A DNA stretch of 64,000 nucleotides, taken from Ruminococcus sp. XPD3002. GTDB taxonomy: Bacteria > Bacillota > Clostridia > Oscillospirales > Ruminococcaceae. Below the pieces are notes generated by a model. It was given only the letters and a program-made list of their open reading frames with translations, had not been told where the DNA came from and searched no databases. The translations under genes and the position numbers were made by a program. Location: NCBI GenBank assembly GCA_900119535.1, contig FPJT01000003.1, positions 246,546 to 310,545 of the forward strand, given 5' to 3'. Numbering within the stretch: position 1 is the stretch's first letter; each line of letters opens with the position of its first letter. Positions 17,749 through 25,335 of this stretch are shown here, one piece after another.

Positions 17749-17845
17749 GTTCTTATATGCGAAATATAAAAACCACCCGAAAAGGACACACAAAAGACAT
17801 ACGGCACAGATATAATATAATCATAAACACAAGGAGCTTCTTGAT

Positions 17846-18517
17846 ATGAACAAAATTCTACTGATCGAGGACGATCTTCAGATATGCGAAGTTATAACCG
17901 AATACTTCACCAATAAGGGAAGTGCTGTTACCGCAGTAAACACGGGCGACGATGCTATCGAAGTCATAGAGAACAGTCTCGGCGACCATGACCTTGTACT
18001 GCTCGACATCATGCTTCCCGGTACGGACGGTTTCTCGCTCTGCCGAAAGATACGCCGCACCTGCGATATACCCGTCATTTTCATCACCGCAAGAGGACGC
18101 GAGGAGGATGTGCTCTACGGCTACGACCTCGGATGCGACGACTATATAGTCAAACCATTCCTCCTTTCCGCACTCTTCATGAAGTGCGAGGCGCTGATAA
18201 GACGTGCAGAGAGACGTCCCGAGTCTTTCACACTGGTCTGCGGTAAGATAACTCTCGATACCCGTACTCTGCGCTGCTTTGCGGACGGAAATGAAGTTGA
18301 GCTTCCACCTAAGGAGTTCGCTATACTGCGCTATCTTCTGGATCACGTCAACTGGGTTGTGGACAGGAACAAGCTTCTGGATGTGGTCTGGGGATATGAC
18401 TATTTCGGCAGCGACAGAGTCGTTGACAATCATATAAAAAAGCTGAGAAAGGCACTCGGTCCCGCAGGTTCTCAGATAAAAACACTTGTAGGAAGAGGTT
18501 ATAAACTGACCGAATAA
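17846..18517 (+). CDS. OmpR/PhoB-family response regulator
   Basis: This 223-residue regulator has a receiver domain (residues 1-120) with the acidic pocket IEDD, phosphoacceptor Asp54 (LLDIMLP), Thr81 and Lys103 (VKPF), followed by a winged-helix DNA-binding domain (ELPPKEFAILRYLL to VRTLVGRGYK-type ending). It is the only regulator encoded with the two histidine kinases that follow; HK1 begins 12 bp after its stop. Target genes are unknown, though the surface-protein genes beside it are candidates. Confidence 0.95.
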   Translation: MNKILLIEDDLQICEVITEYFTNKGSAVTAVNTGDDAIEVIENSLGDHDLVLLDIMLPGTDGFSLCRKIRRTCDIPVIFITARGREEDVLYGYDLGCDDYIVKPFLLSALFMKCEALIRRAERRPESFTLVCGKITLDTRTLRCFADGNEVELPPKEFAILRYLLDHVNWVVDRNKLLDVVWGYDYFGSDRVVDNHIKKLRKALGPAGSQIKTLVGRGYKLTE

Positions 18518-18529
18518 GGAGGGGTAAAT

Positions 18530-20440
18530 ATGAAAGTGAACCGCTTCACGAGATTCCTCGGCAAACGCAAAAGAAGGACTTTCAAAAACATTTTTCCGTG
18601 GTGTATGGTACTGAGTCTGATACTGTCAGCGGTTTTAGCAAATAATTCAGTAAAAAAAGATACGGATTTTAAGGAAGATATGTTGGTAGATTATATTAAA
18701 GACGAACGCTCTCGTTGGACAGAGCTTTTAAATCATGATGATTATGATTATTCAGATATCAATATTGATGCGCTCGGTACAAGGACATATCTCGCAAATG
18801 ACCATATTTGGTTTTTTTATACTGTACCACCTTTATCAACTATGATCATATCTCCATTTTTTCATTACAAACCTTTTTGGATCTGGTGCTGTAAATTCCA
18901 TGCTAAATTTTTCGAAGTCAACATATTTGATTGTATAATTGTATCCTACATTTCTGATGAACAAGGAAACTATTATTCAGATAATATTAATAAAATGTAT
19001 GCAACGGTTTTATTTCAGAAACCGCCTGATGCCGACAACAGTGATGATTTTGAACATTATAGTGATTATTATGATCTGCATCGTTATACCTGTGATATGG
19101 ATAAGCTCGGCAATGAGGAATTGTTTAAAATTCGTGAGGATTTTTATAAATACAATTCCTGGGATTCCTATGCTGAATATGAAACAGGTACTTCTTATCG
19201 TTATGAAGTGAACAGTATATATGTAAACCCAAACGATCAAACATTTGTTCCGCACGAAATAGAAGTGATCAAGGGAAAGAGAGTTGTGGATGAAGACGGT
19301 AATGAGATCGAACCGAAAGATGCTGTAACAGAAAAAATAGTCATTGATTTTGATGACAGCAATTACCAATTAATAAATAATAAAGTCCTTCAATCAGAAA
19401 TAGATAATGGTGAAGCCGTATATCCTGCGTTTAACGGCGTATACTTTTCACCATGGCATAATAACTATAAGGAGTTCGTTGATGCGCTCAGGGATTATCA
19501 AACCATTCCGAATGATAGGGATAAGTATGAACGGAAGGCTAAGTATGAAGATTTTTTAGCTCTAAAGGAAGATATGGAGATCAAAAACGGTGCATTTAAT
19601 TTAGGTAAAATTGAAGATACAATAAAAGTTAATGATCAGGAATTTGATTACGTTACATATTATACATTTGAACCGATACTTAAAAACCAAAAGTATGTAT
19701 TTATCCGTTGTTTGATTGACTATTTTTTATTATTAACTATTATCTCCCTGATATACAGTGTGGTCAAAAGCTTCCTCAACAAGGCTTCCCACGCTATGGA
19801 GGACTATCAGCGGACTCTCACCAATAAACTCGCCAACGACCTGAAAACTCCACTTGCGGCCATTGGTGACTATGCCGAAAACCTCATTGAACAGCGCAAG
19901 GACAGCGCAGACGAAAAGGAGTTGCGTTATCTCGGCTCGATAAAGGAGAACGTTGCCTATACCGACTCTATGATAAAAAAGACTCTTAAACTCGCCGAGA
20001 TAGATAAAATGCAGAAGCTTGTGATAAGTAAGGTAAGCTTGCGCGATATCACCGAAAATGCCTTCGGGAAGTACAGATTACAGCTTGAAGAGAGGAACAT
20101 AACCCTCAGCATCAACGGCGACACCACTGTCGAAGCAGAGGAAGCTACAATAACCGATGCGATCGAGAACCTCGTTTCCAATGCGGTGAAATACACACGC
20201 AAAGACGGATGCATAACTGTCAATATACAGGATAGAGAATACCGCATTACAAACGATGTTACCCAAAAAATCGATACAAGTGAGCTAAAAAAACCTTTCG
20301 TCAAGGGAGACTCATCACGTCATGACAAAAACAGCAGCGGACTCGGACTCTCTATAGCTGAAAGTGCCCTCAACAGAAACGGATACAGGCTTACCATCTC
20401 CTGCGACGATTCACAATTCACAGCAGTTGTAAAGCTGTAA
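18530..20440 (+). CDS. Histidine-kinase paralogue 1, phosphoacceptor His replaced by Asn
   Basis: This 636-residue membrane sensor has an N-terminal TM (about residues 22-40), a large extracytoplasmic domain (about 40-385), a second TM (about 390-412) and a kinase core. The H-box reads LANDLKTPLAAIGDYAENL: the residue that should be His is Asn436 (codon AAC, 19835-19837). The N-box (DAIENLVSNAVKYT) and G-box (SGLGLSIAESAL) are intact, so it may bind ATP and trans-phosphorylate a partner but cannot be autophosphorylated at the usual site. Its first ~36 residues and kinase core are nearly the same as in the next gene, while the sensor is AT-rich and highly divergent. Confidence 0.93.
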   Translation: MKVNRFTRFLGKRKRRTFKNIFPWCMVLSLILSAVLANNSVKKDTDFKEDMLVDYIKDERSRWTELLNHDDYDYSDINIDALGTRTYLANDHIWFFYTVPPLSTMIISPFFHYKPFWIWCCKFHAKFFEVNIFDCIIVSYISDEQGNYYSDNINKMYATVLFQKPPDADNSDDFEHYSDYYDLHRYTCDMDKLGNEELFKIREDFYKYNSWDSYAEYETGTSYRYEVNSIYVNPNDQTFVPHEIEVIKGKRVVDEDGNEIEPKDAVTEKIVIDFDDSNYQLINNKVLQSEIDNGEAVYPAFNGVYFSPWHNNYKEFVDALRDYQTIPNDRDKYERKAKYEDFLALKEDMEIKNGAFNLGKIEDTIKVNDQEFDYVTYYTFEPILKNQKYVFIRCLIDYFLLLTIISLIYSVVKSFLNKASHAMEDYQRTLTNKLANDLKTPLAAIGDYAENLIEQRKDSADEKELRYLGSIKENVAYTDSMIKKTLKLAEIDKMQKLVISKVSLRDITENAFGKYRLQLEERNITLSINGDTTVEAEEATITDAIENLVSNAVKYTRKDGCITVNIQDREYRITNDVTQKIDTSELKKPFVKGDSSRHDKNSSGLGLSIAESALNRNGYRLTISCDDSQFTAVVKL

Positions 20441-20502
20441 TAATCGTTCCGATAAAGCCGTTGCAGGAACAGTATATAAGCGAATAATAAGGAGGTGTAA
20501 AT

Positions 20503-22425
20503 ATGAAAGTTAACCGCTTCACAAAATTCCTCGATAAGCGCAAAAGAAGAACGTTCAAAAACATTTTTCCGTGGTGTATGGTAATAGTTCTGATAGCATC
20601 GGCAATAGGTGCAAGGCGCATTGAAGCACATGATCTTGAACTAATTACAGAAAAATACACAGATTATGTTGAGAATATACATTCAAGAAATATTGAAATT
20701 ATAAATGAACTAAGTGAATCCGGGGATATTGAAATTACTGATATAAATTTTGATGCATTTCTCGTAAGCCATAGTTATCGAGGTTTTGCTGAAGTAAGTT
20801 CCAGTGCTGATATATTCGGAATTTCTATTATGAGTCTTGATACAGAGATAATAAGCTGGATCGCTCATGAACTTGCAAAAAAAGGCGCTGATCTTGATTT
20901 TTTATGCGGTAATTTTATATTGGGTTCAGTTATATACAGTAAGGATATTGCAGCCGATAATTCAAAAGAAGTGATCTTTATCAAGTCTGAACCGACTGAT
21001 AAAAATACAAATAAGTATCATACGATTCTGAACAACTTGTATACTTGTGATTTAGAGAGTCTCGGAAACAAAAAGCTTACAGCCTATTGCATAAAGAAGA
21101 GACTATTTGATGATCGTTCAATGCAGACAGGTGAATATTATGATTACAAAATAAAAAGCGCCTATGTCAATCGATCGGACCATACATTTATCCCGCACGA
21201 AGTTGAACTATCTACAGGGAAAATGCACTATTATGACGAGCCAACAGAGGACGGCATAATTGCTGAACCCATAGATATAGTAGTAACAGATACCATTTTC
21301 ATAGACTGCGACGACAGCAATTATGAACTTATTGAACGCAAGGATACATATTATGATCCCGAAAAATATGATGAGCCACCCACAGGTTGGACAACGATGT
21401 TCTGCAACTCCGATAAGGAGTTCTGTAATAATATCAAAAACTATTATTATACACGCGAGAAGTATATTCAGGCTCGTGAAGAAGCAGATTCAATGGGAAC
21501 TGCTGTAGATGAAACTCTTGTCAGAGAATACGGCAATTATGAAGAATGGTATAGCTTAAATCTGCGCTATAACCCGAATATAGCCAAAGCCGCTAACGTT
21601 ATTGATTATAATGGACAGAAGCTCGTTTACATTACTTACTACAGGACACTGCCTGATAATATCTATATACTCGCCAAGGTGATCTTTATATTTGATTTTA
21701 TCGTATTATTCATTCTGTTAACCATAATTGCCCTGATATACAGTGCGGTCAAAGGCTTCCTGAACAAGACTTCCTGCGCTATGGAGGACTATCAGCGTAC
21801 TCTAACCAATAACCTCGCCCACGACCTGAAAACTCCACTTGCAGCTATAGGCGGATATGCCGAAAATCTCATTGACCAGCGCAAGGACATTGCAGACGAA
21901 AAGGAAATGCGATATCTCGGCTCGATAATGGAGAACGTCGCCTATACCGACTCTATGATAAAAAAGACTCTTAAGCTCGCCGAGATCGAAAAAATGCAGA
22001 AGCGTGTGATAAGTAAGGTAAGCTTGCGCAGTCTCACCGAAAACGCCTTTGAGAAGTACAGATTACAGCTTGAAGAACGTAAGATAACTCTAAGCATTGA
22101 AGGTAATTACGGTATAAATGCTGAGGAAGCTACATTGACCGATGCGATCGAGAACCTCGTTTCCAATGCGGTGAAATACACACCCAAAGGCGGAAGCATC
22201 AGCGTCACTATGAAAAACAGCGAATACCGCATAACAAACGATGTTACCCGTAAGGTCGATATCAAGGGACTTAAAAAGCCTTTTGTCAAGGGTGATGCCT
22301 CACGTCACGACAAAAACAGCAGCGGACTCGGACTCTCTATAGCTGACACCGCTTTAAGGAGAAACGGCTATAAACTAAAGCTTTCCTGTGACGATTCATG
22401 CTTTAGTGCATGGATAAAGCTATAA
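20503..22425 (+). CDS. Histidine kinase paralogue 2, intact H-box
   Basis: This 640-residue sensor kinase is a tandem paralogue of the previous gene, 62 bp downstream. The H-box is LAHDLKTPLAAIGGYAENL with His440 (codon CAC, 21820-21822). N-box and G-box are present. The membrane-proximal N terminus (MKVNRFTKFLDKRKRRTFKN) and catalytic core match paralogue 1 closely. The extracytoplasmic domain shares only patches, such as SAYVNRSDHTFIPHEVE, with the corresponding HK1 segment. It is expected to phosphorylate the upstream response regulator, alone or as a heterodimer. Confidence 0.95.
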   Translation: MKVNRFTKFLDKRKRRTFKNIFPWCMVIVLIASAIGARRIEAHDLELITEKYTDYVENIHSRNIEIINELSESGDIEITDINFDAFLVSHSYRGFAEVSSSADIFGISIMSLDTEIISWIAHELAKKGADLDFLCGNFILGSVIYSKDIAADNSKEVIFIKSEPTDKNTNKYHTILNNLYTCDLESLGNKKLTAYCIKKRLFDDRSMQTGEYYDYKIKSAYVNRSDHTFIPHEVELSTGKMHYYDEPTEDGIIAEPIDIVVTDTIFIDCDDSNYELIERKDTYYDPEKYDEPPTGWTTMFCNSDKEFCNNIKNYYYTREKYIQAREEADSMGTAVDETLVREYGNYEEWYSLNLRYNPNIAKAANVIDYNGQKLVYITYYRTLPDNIYILAKVIFIFDFIVLFILLTIIALIYSAVKGFLNKTSCAMEDYQRTLTNNLAHDLKTPLAAIGGYAENLIDQRKDIADEKEMRYLGSIMENVAYTDSMIKKTLKLAEIEKMQKRVISKVSLRSLTENAFEKYRLQLEERKITLSIEGNYGINAEEATLTDAIENLVSNAVKYTPKGGSISVTMKNSEYRITNDVTRKVDIKGLKKPFVKGDASRHDKNSSGLGLSIADTALRRNGYKLKLSCDDSCFSAWIKL

Positions 22426-22426
22426 A

Positions 22427-22457
22427 TAAAAACGGCATATCGTTATGATATGCCGTT
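22427..22457. terminator. Hairpin between HK2 and the VWA gene
   Basis: AACGGCATATC pairs with GATATGCCGTT (22431-22457). On the minus strand it is followed by TTTTTATTTAT, so it suits minus-strand transcripts leaving the VWA gene better than plus-strand ones. Confidence 0.6.
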
Positions 22458-22663
22458 CAGCTTTTCAAAAAAGAATGGTTTTATCAGGGAACGCCCTCTC
22501 TTGCAGGGCGTTCCCTCTTTCAAAACAGTCCACCGGACTGTTTTGAAATTCACCCTTTGCGGGGCGCTTTGTAGATTGAGGGGCGTTGCCCCTCTAACCC
22601 CACCAAAGGCTCTGCCTTTGGAATCCGCTAAAGGGATGGTATCCCTTTAGAATCCCCAAATTA
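22455..22663. repeat. Palindrome-array repeat family B, copy 1
   Basis: This ~205-bp element recurs in inverted orientation at 32438-32641. It has five consecutive inverted repeats: AGGGAACGCCCT/AGGGCGTTCCCT (22486-22516), a 14-bp perfect pair (22518-22531 with 22535-22548), GAGGGGC/GCCCCTC (22578-22594), CCAAAGGC/GCCTTTGG (22603-22621) and CTAAAGGGAT/ATCCCTTTAG (22628-22650). It ends 3 bp from the VWA stop codon, between convergent genes. Confidence 0.9.
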
Positions 22664-22665
22664 TT

Positions 22666-24372
22666 TTACATCTGAGCGTTGAAGAGAGCTGAGAGCTCGT
22701 ATACAACGTCGTCGTTATCTGCGTCGATATAGACAGCCTCATTTATGGACGAGAGTTCCTTAAGAGAATCTATCTGCTCGTTGTAGCCTATAGTGTAGAT
22801 CGGTATGCCGTAGTGATTAACTATACCTGCCGAAGTCTTGAAATCAACTCCGCGGTTGCACATTCCGTCACTGAGTACGAATATCATAGTCTTGGCTTCG
22901 GGCATATCCTGCTTTGCCTTGTTTATCATGTCTATACCTACAAGCAGTGCGTCATATGTAGCAGTATTTCCGCCTGCACGAAGATTCTCGACTGCACCTG
23001 CAAAGTAGGAACGCTGTTCCAGTCCGAACTCACCGATCGGAAGCTCGAGTGTTACATCATCGCTGTATGAAAGAAGTCCAATATGGTTCTCAGCCTTTAT
23101 GTTCTTGGAGGCTTCAAGGAGTGACTCCTTGAGTCTGAGAAGCGGATCGCCGTTCATACTTCCCGAAACGTCGGCAATGAAGAGTGCGATAGTCGGAGTA
23201 CCCGAATCTTTTTCCTGCTTCCAGAGACGCTGTGCGTTCATGATGTCGGAACCGCTTATCTGCTTTGTATTGTAGCTGTAGCTCTCGTCCGGATCGAATC
23301 CGTACTTCTTTGCAAGCGACTGTGACTGATCGTTAAGTGCATAGTCAACGAACTTCTGTAAAGCTTCACGCTGGTCAGCTGAAAGGTCACCGACGCTGTA
23401 AAGAGGATTGCTGTGTTTATAGCCGAAAGGTATGAAATCGTAAGAGCCTTTGAGTACAGGACTGTTTGTGTATGCCTGATACTCAACAACGCCTGCCTGT
23501 AATGTACCGTTCTGCATAGCGTTTACCATCTGGTCGGTAGTGTAGCATACGAAGGGAATGCCCTTCTGAAGCTGCTGGAACTTTGAAACAGCACCCTGGC
23601 TGAGCATATCGTTTCCGTCGAAATACTGAAGAGCATTTACGAGGAAGTTAAGTCCTGTAGCGGAAGTATAGGGGTAAGTGTAACCCATTTGAAGCTCGCC
23701 GTCCACTACTGAATCAACTACGGTTTCAAAAGTTACCGAACCGTACTTGCTCTGTATTTCGGAAGATGCTGTACGTGAAATAGCGATGCCTGCTGTATTG
23801 GATACGAGAGATTCTGCCGCAAGATCAAGCTTTGCGCCCTGTGCGACAGCAAGCTCTCCGAAGAGAGTGTTTGAAGGAGTATAAGCCTGCGGAACATAAA
23901 CGTTATTGGATATGTAATCGGATGAAGCTCCCGAAGGTATGCTTCTTACGCTTATTGATACCGTCTTGCCGTTTGAAAGCTTGTTGTTCTGAGAATTGAA
24001 CTGCTGTGCTATCTCGTTGAGCCAGCCGTTGTTATTCTTTCCTGCCTTTTCGGAGGTCGAGAATATCTCGATGTCAACATCGCCTGTACCCTCTACCGTA
24101 AGAGGATATTTTGTTTCGATATTAGGAAGATTTGCAGCAGCCTTGTCGGAGTAATCAACTGTACCCTGACGCTTTGTAGCTGTTTTTACCTTGATGTCCT
24201 TAAGGGACTTTGTAAGTACCTGTTCGGGATTATCGATAGTGATATTGCTTGCCGAACCCCTTGGCTCGTTCCTGTTATCCTTAACAGGCTTTGAGATAAG
24301 AGCTATCATGATAGCCATTGTTGCGATAACTCCGACAACTGCTATCAGAAGCGGTGCTTTGCTTGATTTCAT
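22666..24372 (-). CDS. Membrane-anchored solute-binding plus VWA domain protein
   Basis: The 568-residue protein has an N-terminal signal anchor (about residues 7-27, no lipobox Cys), an extracellular-solute-binding-like region (about 80-370; FGELAVAQGAKLDLA, VEYQAYTNSPVLKGSY), and a C-terminal VWA domain (about 390-565) whose MIDAS begins DVSGSMNGDP and includes FVLSDGMCN. It would bind a ligand or partner outside the membrane with a divalent metal. Its ATG overlaps the stop of the upstream gene by one base (TAATG), so the two proteins are coupled and likely form a complex. Substrate unknown. Confidence 0.85.
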   Translation of the reverse strand: MKSSKAPLLIAVVGVIATMAIMIALISKPVKDNRNEPRGSASNITIDNPEQVLTKSLKDIKVKTATKRQGTVDYSDKAAANLPNIETKYPLTVEGTGDVDIEIFSTSEKAGKNNNGWLNEIAQQFNSQNNKLSNGKTVSISVRSIPSGASSDYISNNVYVPQAYTPSNTLFGELAVAQGAKLDLAAESLVSNTAGIAISRTASSEIQSKYGSVTFETVVDSVVDGELQMGYTYPYTSATGLNFLVNALQYFDGNDMLSQGAVSKFQQLQKGIPFVCYTTDQMVNAMQNGTLQAGVVEYQAYTNSPVLKGSYDFIPFGYKHSNPLYSVGDLSADQREALQKFVDYALNDQSQSLAKKYGFDPDESYSYNTKQISGSDIMNAQRLWKQEKDSGTPTIALFIADVSGSMNGDPLLRLKESLLEASKNIKAENHIGLLSYSDDVTLELPIGEFGLEQRSYFAGAVENLRAGGNTATYDALLVGIDMINKAKQDMPEAKTMIFVLSDGMCNRGVDFKTSAGIVNHYGIPIYTIGYNEQIDSLKELSSINEAVYIDADNDDVVYELSALFNAQM

Positions 24373-25049
24373 TATTCATTTACCTCTCTTTCAAGTTCTT
24401 TCCTGTATTCTCTTATGGAATCTATAATGAGATTGAGCGATTTTACCTCGGATTTGCCCGAATCATCGCCTGTAAGCTGTGAAGCTTCGATCAGCAGATT
24501 CGTATAGTCGTTAAGTATCTTCTCATTTCGTCCCGTAAGCTCTCTCAGGTAAGCTCTGTGCATGTTTATCTCATCCTGACGTGATGCAGCCTGGAGAATT
24601 GCCGAACGCTTCATGAAAAGCGTCATATTGTTCAGCATGACCGATTCAACGTCCTGATTTACAACCTCATAGACGCCTCCGCTGGAGGTTATGGCATCGA
24701 GAGCTTCGGACTTCTTCTTATAGAGCTCCCACTGTTCGATCATACGAGATGCCTCCTGACGGCACAGCGGATAGTTCTTAAGGTTCTTCATGACTTCAAG
24801 GTAGTCCTTGGGTTCATTGAGATTATCAAATGTCTGCTCGTTGATGACGTAGGAAGGCTGGAAGGCTTTCTTTCCCGTGGAAGCAAGCTTGATGAAGTAA
24901 TAGTTGCCTCCGCTGAGAAGCGACATAAGCACCAGCACGAAAGCTATAGAAGCTCCCGTTGAATCCCCTATTCCCGCCGCTCCGTAGAGCAATGCTCCCG
25001 AAAGAGCAACGATCAGATTGAAGATTATCTGTCCCGTGTATTTTTTCAT
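24372..25049 (-). CDS. Two-TM protein with cytoplasmic helical domain, partner of the VWA protein
   Basis: This 225-residue protein starts with two TM helices (about residues 10-28 and 33-52) and continues as a charged, probably coiled-coil domain (PLCRQEASRMIEQWELYKKKSEAL, YLRELTGRNEKILNDYTNLLIEASQL). I do not recognise a named family. Tight coupling to the VWA protein suggests a membrane complex. Confidence 0.7.
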   Translation of the reverse strand: MKKYTGQIIFNLIVALSGALLYGAAGIGDSTGASIAFVLVLMSLLSGGNYYFIKLASTGKKAFQPSYVINEQTFDNLNEPKDYLEVMKNLKNYPLCRQEASRMIEQWELYKKKSEALDAITSSGGVYEVVNQDVESVMLNNMTLFMKRSAILQAASRQDEINMHRAYLRELTGRNEKILNDYTNLLIEASQLTGDDSGKSEVKSLNLIIDSIREYRKELEREVNE

Positions 25050-25209
25050 AGCAGTTTTTTCACCCCGATCAGCTTTAAAGCTGTATTATTATCCTATACA
25101 TTATATACTATTTTTACATGATTGTCAATCTTGTATACAAATTTATTCGGTTATCAGTGCGCAGAGATCAGAAAGCAGAAAGCAGTGATTTCTGAAAGGA
25201 ACGCCGCTA

Positions 25210-25238
25210 TTGACATATTCTCATCTTCATGATATAAT
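25210..25238 (+). promoter_or_regulatory. Promoter of leuS
   Basis: TTGACA (25210-25215) and TATAAT (25233-25238) have a 17-bp spacer, a near-consensus sigma-A promoter. The ~90-nt leader has no T-box (no TGGNACCGCG-like element); it contains an ACCTG/CAGGT hairpin just before the GGAGGA ribosome binding site. Confidence 0.9.
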
Positions 25239-25335
25239 GTTATATTATGTGTTAGTATGCTCGAATGGCACCTGCACACCACCTTATGTTATTTTTACCT
25301 GTCGCTTCCAAACAGGTATATTGGAGGAATAAACA

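Noticed and set aside
22455-22663. Transposase-bearing insertion sequence
   Set aside because: Neither family A nor B copies contain a coding region; they are too short to be autonomous.
25239-25335. T-box riboswitch before leuS
   Set aside because: The leader is only ~90 nt and lacks the conserved TGGNACCGCG element and an antiterminator.
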